Below, piece by piece: positions 9,162 to 17,150 of a stretch of DNA of 38,995 nt. A program made the translations under genes and the position numbers. The notes beneath the pieces are model-generated. The model ran no database searches and was not told the DNA's origin. It saw nothing but the letters and a program-made list of their open reading frames with translations. The stretch covers positions 1 to 38,995 of the forward strand of contig WVZE01000038.1 of NCBI GenBank assembly GCA_011772645.1, given 5' to 3'. Origin of the DNA: Candidatus Aenigmatarchaeota archaeon. GTDB taxonomy: Archaea; Aenigmatarchaeota; Aenigmatarchaeia; QMZP01; QMZT01. Position 1 is the first letter of the stretch. Every line of letters starts with the position of its first letter.

Positions 9162-10076
9162 ATGGACCAGTTCGAAAGAATCCTGAGGGACATAAAATCC
9201 ATGAAGATACAGGGAGCGGAGAGCGTGGCGATAAACGGAGTGAAGGCTTTCCGATACAGGGCACTCAAAACAAAGACCACATCCTATGACAAATTTTTCG
9301 ACGAACTGGATAAGATAAAGGGAAGGATATTCGAGGTGAGACCCACCGAACCTTTAATGAGGAACTGTATACGCTACGTGATCTCAAACCTGAAGAGCTC
9401 GCCAGGATTGGATGTCACCGATCTTAAGAAAATGCTCGGTAAGTTCGTGAAGGAAACCCTCGACCACATGGATCACGCGGAGAGGATGATAGCGAAGATC
9501 GCTTCCCACAGGATACACACAGGGATGATAGTGTTCACTCACTGCCACTCCTCCACTGTCACGAACATACTCAGGCAGGCGAAGAAGGAGGGGAACTGGT
9601 TCAGGGTTTACAACACGGAGACGCGCCCTCTCTTCCAGGGAAGAATAACAGCGAAAGAGCTCTCGAAGATCCGGATCCCTGTCACGCACTTTGTCGACTC
9701 CGCCGCGAGGATCGCCATCCGAAAGGCAGACGTCGCTTTTTTCGGGGTGGACGCGATAACCACCACGAAAATATACAACAAGATAGGATCAGAGATGTTC
9801 GCCGTTATCGCCAACAAGTACGACGTCCCTTTATACGTGTGCGGTGACTCCTGGAAGTTCGACCCCGAGGGGATCTACGGCTTTGAGGAGACCGTGGAAA
9901 AACGCGGGCCTGAGGAGATCTGGAAGAACCCGCCCAGGGGGGTTAAGATCGAGAATCCGAGCTTTGAAAGAATAAACCCCGATCTGGTCACAGCGATCAT
10001 ATCAGAACTCGGAGTTTACTCCCCGGAGAACTTCGTTGAAGAGGTGAAGAAGGCGTATCCCTGGCTTTTGGGATAA
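9162..10076 (+). CDS. Ribose-1,5-bisphosphate isomerase (eIF-2B alpha/beta/delta-like family)
   Basis: MDQFERILRDIKSMKIQGAESVAINGVKAF...HRIHTGMIVFTHCHSSTVTNILRQAKKEGNWFRVYNTETRPLFQGRITAKEL...FFGVDAITTTKIYNKIGSEMFAVIANKYDVPLYVCGDSWKFDP. Confidence 0.85.
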   Translation: MDQFERILRDIKSMKIQGAESVAINGVKAFRYRALKTKTTSYDKFFDELDKIKGRIFEVRPTEPLMRNCIRYVISNLKSSPGLDVTDLKKMLGKFVKETLDHMDHAERMIAKIASHRIHTGMIVFTHCHSSTVTNILRQAKKEGNWFRVYNTETRPLFQGRITAKELSKIRIPVTHFVDSAARIAIRKADVAFFGVDAITTTKIYNKIGSEMFAVIANKYDVPLYVCGDSWKFDPEGIYGFEETVEKRGPEEIWKNPPRGVKIENPSFERINPDLVTAIISELGVYSPENFVEEVKKAYPWLLG

Positions 10077-10078
10077 CT

Positions 10079-10930
10079 ATGAAAATAGGATACAGTTCAA
10101 GATGGTTGTTTGTTGATGATAAGGAAATGAACATTTTCGAGGAATTGAAATACGCCAGTTCTTTAGGCTTTGAGGTTTTCGGTCTGAATCTAGACCGTAA
10201 GCAGAACAGGCGATTAAAGAACGATGACTTGATCAAACTCAAAAAACTTGCGGTAAACTACGGAATGAAAATCATAGTCCGAAGCCCCCACCATCTGAAC
10301 ACATCAATAAACAGCAAAGAACTAATTAAATCGGTTCGGGAAAACATCAGAATTGCGAAACTTCTGGGTTCTGACAGGCTGATGATTCATGCGGGACATA
10401 TGCTGGAAGAGCTGGAACTGGATTTTCAAACTTCAAAATCATACAAGGGGAAGAAAAGAAGCGATTTCCGTATCTCCCAAAACAGGATACAGAAGCGGTT
10501 TGAACAGCTGATTTCCAACCTAAAGAAAATCGTTTCTCTGGGCAGGCAGAGCGGGGTGAAAATCGTTCTGGAGAACAGCGGTGAGTATTACCAGTTCGGT
10601 TCAAACATTGTAGAATACTACAAGATTCTGAAAGAAGTTAGGGGCTTGAAATCTTCAATAAGCACGGGTCATGCCAACATATCCGGAAACAACGTTTATG
10701 AGTACATATCGAAATGCATGACTGAGATAATAAATCTCGATCTCCATGACAACCACGGGGAGAAAGACGAACACCTGCCCTTGGGCGAGGGTAACATCGA
10801 TTTCAAGAGCATTCTACTAAAACTTAAGAGCAGGGAAGACCTGACCCTTTTAATCGATACGTATAAAAACGATTTTATAGAGCGATCTTTGTCGAATTTG
10901 AGAGGAATCCTAAAATCAATAAATTCCTGA
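10079..10930 (+). CDS. Sugar phosphate isomerase/epimerase-like TIM barrel (AP endonuclease family 2)
   Basis: Starts 2 nt after the R15P isomerase stop; ...MIHAGHMLEEL...KIVLENSGEYYQFGS...SSISTGHANISG...NLDLHDNHGEKDEHLPLGEGNIDFKSIL. Confidence 0.8.
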   Translation: MKIGYSSRWLFVDDKEMNIFEELKYASSLGFEVFGLNLDRKQNRRLKNDDLIKLKKLAVNYGMKIIVRSPHHLNTSINSKELIKSVRENIRIAKLLGSDRLMIHAGHMLEELELDFQTSKSYKGKKRSDFRISQNRIQKRFEQLISNLKKIVSLGRQSGVKIVLENSGEYYQFGSNIVEYYKILKEVRGLKSSISTGHANISGNNVYEYISKCMTEIINLDLHDNHGEKDEHLPLGEGNIDFKSILLKLKSREDLTLLIDTYKNDFIERSLSNLRGILKSINS

Positions 10931-10972
10931 TCACCATTCCGGTATTTCAGAATTAATCGAAAAGCTTCATCC

Positions 10973-11353
10973 TTATTGCCCTTTGCTCTCCTTAACCCTT
11001 TTTCCGTTCTGCGGGTGTTTGGAAACGTCTATTATGAAGTTTTCGTGAATGATGTTCCTTCCTATTATAACCGGGTATTTCATGTGCGATCGGTCGTTTA
11101 AATTCGCCTCGGCCTCGTATTCTCTCCCGTTGATCTCTATCCTTACCTTCACCACGGGCCTCTGCTCGGCCTCCTTCGTTATCGGCGCCTTGACCTTCTG
11201 GGTCCTTAGGACAGGCCCTACCTGCGCTTCAGCAGCGATCTTGTTGTCTATCGATGTGAGCTTCGCTCCGGTGTCGAAGAGAGCGGTCGTCCCAACAACG
11301 TTCTTCCCCACGATCTTTATGGGCTCTATCAGACCGATTATTTTTTTCGCCAT
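10973..11353 (-). CDS. Retropepsin-like/putative ATP-dependent zinc protease domain protein (RimB family)
   Basis: AKKIIGLIEPIKIVGKNVVGTTALFDTGAKLTSIDNKIAAEA...VVKVRIEINGREYEAEANLNDRSHMKYPVIIGRNIIHENFIIDV; DTGA motif and the R-x-x-x-x-P-V-I-I-G-R block. Confidence 0.78.
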   Translation of the reverse strand: MAKKIIGLIEPIKIVGKNVVGTTALFDTGAKLTSIDNKIAAEAQVGPVLRTQKVKAPITKEAEQRPVVKVRIEINGREYEAEANLNDRSHMKYPVIIGRNIIHENFIIDVSKHPQNGKRVKESKGQ

Positions 11354-11455
11354 GAAAACCACTATTTTGCTAGCAATTTATTATTGTCCGAGGTTTCTAA
11401 TAAAATTTTCAGGATTTTCGAGCAAAAATAATAAACCTTTGTACAATCTATAAGT

Positions 11456-13003
11456 ATGGGATTCGTTGAGCACAAGCTGATAAGAAAGGGATCGCTCGAA
11501 TCGCGGACGTACCAGGAAGCGATACTCGGAATAGCGGCCGAGAACAACCTCCTTTGTGTTCTGCCGACCGGTCTTGGGAAGACTCCTGTAGCTATCGTTC
11601 TCTCCGTCTTCCGCCTGGAGAGATACCCCGATTCGAAAATCCTGATCCTGGCTCCAACCAAGCCCCTGATCGAGCAGCATTTAAACACCTTCAGGGAGGT
11701 GATAAACCTCCCGGAGGACGAATTCGCCCTCCTTACGGGAATGACCAAACCTGAGGAAAGGGAGGAATCGTACAGAAAATCTAAAATAATTTTCGCGACC
11801 CCTCAGACGGTCAGGAACGACCTGAAGAACGAGCGATTGGATCTCTCGAACTTCTCGCTCGTGGTTTTCGACGAAGCGCATCACTCGATCGGGGATTACG
11901 CATACCCCTACATAGCAAAGGTTTACCTGGAGAGCTCTCAGAACCCCCGGATACTCGGTCTCACCGCTTCCCCCGGAGGAACGAAGGAGAAGATCAGGGA
12001 GATAATGGAAAACCTGGGAATAGAAAAGGTCGAGATCCGGACAGAGGAGGATTTCGACGTCGCTCCTTTCGTGAAGAAAAAGCAGATAGAATGGGTCAAT
12101 GTCGAGCTCCCGCAGACGTTTTTCAACATCCGGGAGGGCCTGAGGAAGGCTTACGAGCAGCGATTGAAACAACTGAGGAAGATCGGTTTCTCCAAACCGG
12201 TCAGACTGGTCACGAAGCGTGACCTGCTCGACCTCCAGAAAAAACTCATGTCTGGCCCGGGAGGTTACAAAAAATTCTGGGGAGTTTCCCTTGTTTCCCA
12301 GGCGATAAAGTCTGAGCATGCCCTGAGCCTGGTGGAGACCCAGGGGATAAACTCGCTCGAAAGCTATTTCAAGAAACTGCGTTCGGAAAAGGCGAAATCC
12401 TCCAAAAGTCTCGTTAAGGACAGGAACATCCGGGACGCGATGTTGCTGGCGAAAGAACTTTCCGAGAAGGGCTTCCGCCACCCGAAGATCAGGAAGCTCT
12501 GCGAGATCGTGAGCTCCCAGTTCAGGGAGAACCCTCGCTCGAAAATAATCGTTTTCGCGAACTACAGGAACATGGTGAGGGAGATAGTGAGCGTCCTCTC
12601 GGAGGTGGAAAACTCTAAACCAATCGAGTTCATGGGGCAGAAGGAGGGTCTCACCCAGAAGGAACAGAAGAAGAGGATTTCCGATTTCAGGGAAGGAAGA
12701 TACAACATTCTCGTAACCACCTCAGTTGGAGAAGAAGGGATCGATATCCCGGAGATGGAACTCGCTGTTTTTTACGAACCCGTTCCCTCCGAAATTCGCT
12801 CGATCCAGAGGAGGGGGAGGGTTGGGAGAACGAAGCTCGGGAAGATAATGATCCTGATCACCAAGAAAACGAGGGACGAGGCCTACTACTGGACGGCCCA
12901 CAGGAAGGAAAGCGTGATGAAGAAAACGCTCTACAGGATGAAGGGCGAGAGCTCCCCGAAAAAGAGAGGGCAGACAAAGCTCGAGGATTTCAAGGATTTA
13001 TAG
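11456..13003 (+). CDS. hef: Hef-type (FANCM-like) SF2 helicase, without the C-terminal XPF nuclease domain
   Basis: SRTYQEAILGIAAENNLLCVLPTGLGKTPVAIVL...TKPLIEQH...VVFDEAHHSIGDYAY...LGLTASPGG...NILVTTSVGEEGIDIPEMELAVFYEPVPSEIRSIQRRGRVGR; ends RGQTKLEDFKDL. Confidence 0.9.
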   Translation: MGFVEHKLIRKGSLESRTYQEAILGIAAENNLLCVLPTGLGKTPVAIVLSVFRLERYPDSKILILAPTKPLIEQHLNTFREVINLPEDEFALLTGMTKPEEREESYRKSKIIFATPQTVRNDLKNERLDLSNFSLVVFDEAHHSIGDYAYPYIAKVYLESSQNPRILGLTASPGGTKEKIREIMENLGIEKVEIRTEEDFDVAPFVKKKQIEWVNVELPQTFFNIREGLRKAYEQRLKQLRKIGFSKPVRLVTKRDLLDLQKKLMSGPGGYKKFWGVSLVSQAIKSEHALSLVETQGINSLESYFKKLRSEKAKSSKSLVKDRNIRDAMLLAKELSEKGFRHPKIRKLCEIVSSQFRENPRSKIIVFANYRNMVREIVSVLSEVENSKPIEFMGQKEGLTQKEQKKRISDFREGRYNILVTTSVGEEGIDIPEMELAVFYEPVPSEIRSIQRRGRVGRTKLGKIMILITKKTRDEAYYWTAHRKESVMKKTLYRMKGESSPKKRGQTKLEDFKDL

Positions 13004-13024
13004 GATCTCGGACAAACTTAAAAT

Positions 13025-13315
13025 ATGGTCCAGAGCCTTTACCTGTGCGGGAACTGCAAGAAACAGTTCAGGGTCAAGGACTCCGAGTCGTACAAGATCC
13101 TCTTCTACATATTCCTCTGGCTTTCCGTTTTCGTCGCGATATTCGTAATAACCATCCCCCTCCTCGTGATAACCGTCCCGATCGCATACTACTTCTATGG
13201 AAGATCCAAAAAGCTTAAGGGGAAGAAGTTCTACTGCCCTTTCTGCAAGAAGGAGATGCAGAGAACAGGGATCGAGGAGAAGGATACAGTGGATCTGGTC
13301 GGGGAGCCTGTTTGA
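13025..13315 (+). CDS. Small membrane-anchored zinc-ribbon protein
   Basis: LCGNCKKQF ... hydrophobic IFLWLSVFVAIFVITIPLLVITVPIAYYFY ... YCPFCKKEMQ: two CxxC knuckles separated by one or two TM helices. Confidence 0.6.
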   Translation: MVQSLYLCGNCKKQFRVKDSESYKILFYIFLWLSVFVAIFVITIPLLVITVPIAYYFYGRSKKLKGKKFYCPFCKKEMQRTGIEEKDTVDLVGEPV

Positions 13316-13367
13316 GATTGGATATTCAATTAAACTGAATTTAAAACTTTCTATTAACTCTAAAATA

Positions 13368-14453
13368 ATGGGCAAACAATATAAGATCAACGTTGCAATC
13401 ATTGGGGTAGGAAACTGCGCTAAGAGTCTAGTCGAGGGTGTGGCTTTCTATACCAGAAATAAAAAAGATACAACCGGATTAATGCATCCAGTGATTGGAG
13501 ATTACCATCCTTCTGACGTAGGATTCGTAGCAGCTTTCGATATCGATGAAAGGAAAGTGGGAAAGAAACTTCATGAGGCAATAAGCGCGGAACCAAACAG
13601 AACAGTTAAGATCGCTGATCCCCTAGAATACGATACTGTTGTTCAAAGAGGACCTACATACGATAGTGTTATACCTGAAACGAGAGATTCCTTTATCAAA
13701 GAAAGCAAGTTAGACCCTGTCGATGTTTTTGATGTACTTAAGGGCTCTGTTACAGAAATTGTAATAAACTACCTTCCCACGGGAAGCGATAAGGCGACTT
13801 ATGCTTATGCAGAGGCGGCTTTAGAGGCGGAATGCAGCTTTATCAATTGCATGCCTACTCCCATAGCCAAAAGCCCCAAATGGATAGAAAAATTTGAAGA
13901 CGCAGGTCTTGTTCTAATGGGGGACGATATAAAGAGCCAGTGCGGGGCAACGATTGTAAACAGAATATTGCTTGAGTTATTCAAGATGAGAGGTATCAAG
14001 GTCACGAAATCAGAACAGGTCAACTACGGGGGGAATGCGGACCACTTCAATCTACAATATAGGGCGCATTCAAAAGAGGGGACAAAGGAGGACGCCTTGA
14101 AAAGTGTCCTGGACAAAAAAGACGCAAGACCCACGGCGAGAATGATTTATACCAAGGAGAATTACGATCACAAAAAGGCAGAAATTAACGTCGAAGGGGA
14201 GATTTTCGGTCACATTCCAGTTTCAATTGATTTGACTCTGCAAGATGAGGACAGCCCGAACAGTGGGGGTGTCGTAATAGACGCGATAAGGGCTGCCAGG
14301 CTCCTTGTAGACAACCACAAAGCATATGACGCGAAGGTACTGAGCTGCTTTTTAATGAAATCGCCATATGAACAAATGGATGATATGTTGGCATTCAAGT
14401 ATTTTGAGAACATTATTAACAGGCCACGTAATCCGATTATTTTAAAGTATTGA
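13368..14453 (+). CDS. ino1: Inositol-3-phosphate (myo-inositol-1-phosphate) synthase
   Basis: MGKQYKINVAIIGVGNCAKSLVEGVAFY...DVGFVAAFDIDERKVGKKL...NYLPTGSDKATYAYAEAALEAECSFINCMPTPIAKSP...GDDIKSQCGATIVNRILLELF. Start trimmed from 13197. Confidence 0.92.
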   Translation: MGKQYKINVAIIGVGNCAKSLVEGVAFYTRNKKDTTGLMHPVIGDYHPSDVGFVAAFDIDERKVGKKLHEAISAEPNRTVKIADPLEYDTVVQRGPTYDSVIPETRDSFIKESKLDPVDVFDVLKGSVTEIVINYLPTGSDKATYAYAEAALEAECSFINCMPTPIAKSPKWIEKFEDAGLVLMGDDIKSQCGATIVNRILLELFKMRGIKVTKSEQVNYGGNADHFNLQYRAHSKEGTKEDALKSVLDKKDARPTARMIYTKENYDHKKAEINVEGEIFGHIPVSIDLTLQDEDSPNSGGVVIDAIRAARLLVDNHKAYDAKVLSCFLMKSPYEQMDDMLAFKYFENIINRPRNPIILKY

Positions 14454-14491
14454 CATAAAAGTTATTATAATCCTATTATAATATTCTAATT

Positions 14492-15853
14492 ATGTATTCT
14501 CCGAAAATTCGCGGAATGCTCAGGAGAAAAAAGATCCGAATCGGGGATCACGTCCTTATCGAGAAATCCCGAAAACGCTATTTCGGAATGCTCATGCCCA
14601 AACCGGAATTCGGGGACCCGGGAACGATCGTGATCAAGCTCGATAACGGCTACAACGTGGGATTCGATGTGAAAGGTCTGAAGATCTCGAAAGCAAAATT
14701 CGAGGAACCGGAATCCGTGGAGGAGGAGATGAGATACGAGCTCGGGAAGACGAGCAAGAGCCTCTTGAAAGTCGATTTTGACCCGAGAAAGCCGAAGGTC
14801 GCCCTGATATCCACGGGAGGCACGATAATTTCCCGGGTGGATTACCGGACAGGAGGCGTCTACGCAGTGGAGAACCCGAAAGAACTTCTGCACAACGTCC
14901 CCGAACTTTCCAAGATAGTCAATCTGAAGATGTCTAACCCCCTCAACAAGATGAGCGAGGATTTCGATCCTTCAGACTGGGTCTCGCTCGCGAAACACGT
15001 GGCGAGGGAACTGAATTCAGGGAAGAAGGGCGTTATAATAACGCACGGAACGGATACGCTTCACTACACCTCAGCTGCTCTCTCTTTCTTTTTGAAAGGC
15101 CTCCGCAAACCCGTGGTTCTCGTGGGAGCGCAAAGATCGAGCGACAGGGGTTCATCAGACGCTGGGATGAATCTTGTTTGCGCCTCTCATGCAGCCCTGT
15201 CCAACATAGGAGAGGTGGGGATCTGCATGCACGGAAGTACGAATGATGATTATTGCCTTTTTATAAGAGGAACTCACGCTAGAAAAATGGATTCCGAAAG
15301 GAGAGACGCTTTCAGGTCGATAAATGAATATCCATTGGCAGAGGTCTGGCCTGACGGAAGGATTGAAATGAAAAACAGAAATTACAAAAAGAGAAAAGAT
15401 AACACCAAAGTAAAAGTTGATAGTAAGTTTGAACCAAAGATTGCGATATTAAAAGTTTATCCAGGGGCTGACCCCGATGTCATAAACTACTATGTTTCGA
15501 AGAGTTACAAAGGATTTGTCATTGAAGCCACAGGTCTGGGACATGTTCCTACTAATGGAAAGAACGAATGGATAAGTACAATTAAAAAACATACAGCAAA
15601 TGGAATACCCTTTGTAACAACACTCCAAACCATATATGGAAGGATAAATACCAATGTTTATACAAACCTTAGAATTCTTTATCGAGATGCCGGTGCGATA
15701 CCAGGAGATAACATGCTGACGGAAGTTGCTTTTGTCAAATTGGGCTGGATACTAGGTCATACCAAAAACATGGAAGAGATAAAAAGAATGATATCAACAA
15801 ACTATGCCGGAGAAATTACGAAGAGGACATTAGCCGGGCATTTCTTATACTAA
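14492..15853 (+). CDS. gatD: Glutamyl-tRNA(Gln) amidotransferase subunit D
   Basis: N-terminal GatD domain, then asparaginase motifs PKVALISTGGTIISRVDYRTGGVYAVENPKEL and KGVIITHGTDTLHYTSAALSFF. Confidence 0.95.
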   Translation: MYSPKIRGMLRRKKIRIGDHVLIEKSRKRYFGMLMPKPEFGDPGTIVIKLDNGYNVGFDVKGLKISKAKFEEPESVEEEMRYELGKTSKSLLKVDFDPRKPKVALISTGGTIISRVDYRTGGVYAVENPKELLHNVPELSKIVNLKMSNPLNKMSEDFDPSDWVSLAKHVARELNSGKKGVIITHGTDTLHYTSAALSFFLKGLRKPVVLVGAQRSSDRGSSDAGMNLVCASHAALSNIGEVGICMHGSTNDDYCLFIRGTHARKMDSERRDAFRSINEYPLAEVWPDGRIEMKNRNYKKRKDNTKVKVDSKFEPKIAILKVYPGADPDVINYYVSKSYKGFVIEATGLGHVPTNGKNEWISTIKKHTANGIPFVTTLQTIYGRINTNVYTNLRILYRDAGAIPGDNMLTEVAFVKLGWILGHTKNMEEIKRMISTNYAGEITKRTLAGHFLY

Positions 15854-17056
15854 TTCTCTTCCCTTCAACATTGCATCTAATTTTTCTAAATCCTTTTTAA
15901 GAATATGTTTCATCATACTATCCATTTTCTTATAACCCAATAACCTCCTTACCAGCGAAGCCTTCTTTTTCAGGTTTATATCAAATACACCCATTTTATA
16001 TATTTTTAAAAAATTATTTTTTCCACAGATGAGAATTCTTGGAGGAGAGGTTGAAGAGGCTTTTGCATATGACGTTCCAATACCAACTTTGTTTAAAAGT
16101 TTTTTAACAAAATCTAATTGCTTCTCATCTTTGGAGCCTACTTGAATTTCTCTGCATTTTCTATCACCCACATAGGCTTCTCCACAAAGAAAACCGGAAA
16201 GATAAGTTAGTATAAAATTTTCATTCTTTTCAATAATTAATTTTATTTTATTCAATAAATTTTCAACAAAATTATGAAAAAAGAGATTATTGTAGTTCAG
16301 ATTAAGTGATCCTAGTTCTGTTTTAATTTTATACTTGCCCTTAGCCTCTGTAAAGTATGGGGAAGATAACAATTGATTAGTAGCAGATAATCCAGTATTT
16401 TCAATCCAGAATTTAATTATATTTTCAAGTTTATCTTTGACAATATGTTTTATGTTTCCATTGAAAATTAATCTCCATCTCCAGTATTCTTTGGGAATGT
16501 AAAAAATTTCGAAAAATAGAATTATATTATTTATTATTAGCGGTTCTGAATTCACAAATTCTAACGTGGTTTTCTTGACCCTAAACTTCGTTTTTTCTGC
16601 ATCCAGCAAACCTATGCATCTTACGAAATTTTTATCTATTTTTATGAATTTGGGTAGTAATAAATAATGTATCTTTTTATTGTTTTTGTGTGTACTTTCA
16701 TATTGAATATACACTTTATCCTCCAACTTAATGTGAAAATTCTTTATCGCGTACCATTTGTCCCCAAACCTGAAATTATTATTTATTTTAATTCCAACCT
16801 TTCTTTTTACTAACTTCTTATTCTCCAATTTTGAAAGGCATTTTCTAGCTGTTCTTTTTTTAATTTTAATTTTTTCGCAAATTTCATTTACAGAAAGTAT
16901 TTCCTTGTTTTTACTCAGTATTAAATGTATTTTTTCTTCGATGGGCAAGTAATTAAACAAATTTTTAAAATCTTGAACTATAATTACCTTTTGCATTTCT
17001 CCCTTCCTGTCTTCCATATACAGAGGAACAAAGTTTAAAATATTACACACATCCAT
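15845..17056 (-). CDS. Winged-helix + LAGLIDADG homing-endonuclease-like protein inserted between gatD and gatE
   Basis: N-terminal HTH (IHLILSKNKEILSVNEICEKIKIKKRTARKCLSKLENKKLVKRK), then two LAGLIDADG-like motifs: FVRCIGLLDAEKTKF and LTYLSGFLCGEAYVG. Markedly AT-rich relative to neighbours; antisense to gatDE. Confidence 0.75.
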   Translation of the reverse strand: MDVCNILNFVPLYMEDRKGEMQKVIIVQDFKNLFNYLPIEEKIHLILSKNKEILSVNEICEKIKIKKRTARKCLSKLENKKLVKRKVGIKINNNFRFGDKWYAIKNFHIKLEDKVYIQYESTHKNNKKIHYLLLPKFIKIDKNFVRCIGLLDAEKTKFRVKKTTLEFVNSEPLIINNIILFFEIFYIPKEYWRWRLIFNGNIKHIVKDKLENIIKFWIENTGLSATNQLLSSPYFTEAKGKYKIKTELGSLNLNYNNLFFHNFVENLLNKIKLIIEKNENFILTYLSGFLCGEAYVGDRKCREIQVGSKDEKQLDFVKKLLNKVGIGTSYAKASSTSPPRILICGKNNFLKIYKMGVFDINLKKKASLVRRLLGYKKMDSMMKHILKKDLEKLDAMLKGRELV

Positions 17057-17150
17057 ATTAATTATTTATATCTTGGTATAATAAATATTTTCAAAAAACT
17101 CTCCTATTTCATTTTTTAATTATCCTGACAAATGTTAAATGAGGGATTGA

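Noticed and set aside
11681-12481. 266-aa antisense ORF inside hef
   Set aside because: Overlaps verified helicase motifs; no start context or domain content.
12998-13402. 134-aa minus-strand ORF opposite the zinc-ribbon/TM gene
   Set aside because: The plus-strand ORF has paired CxxC motifs and follows Hef closely; the minus ORF has no features.
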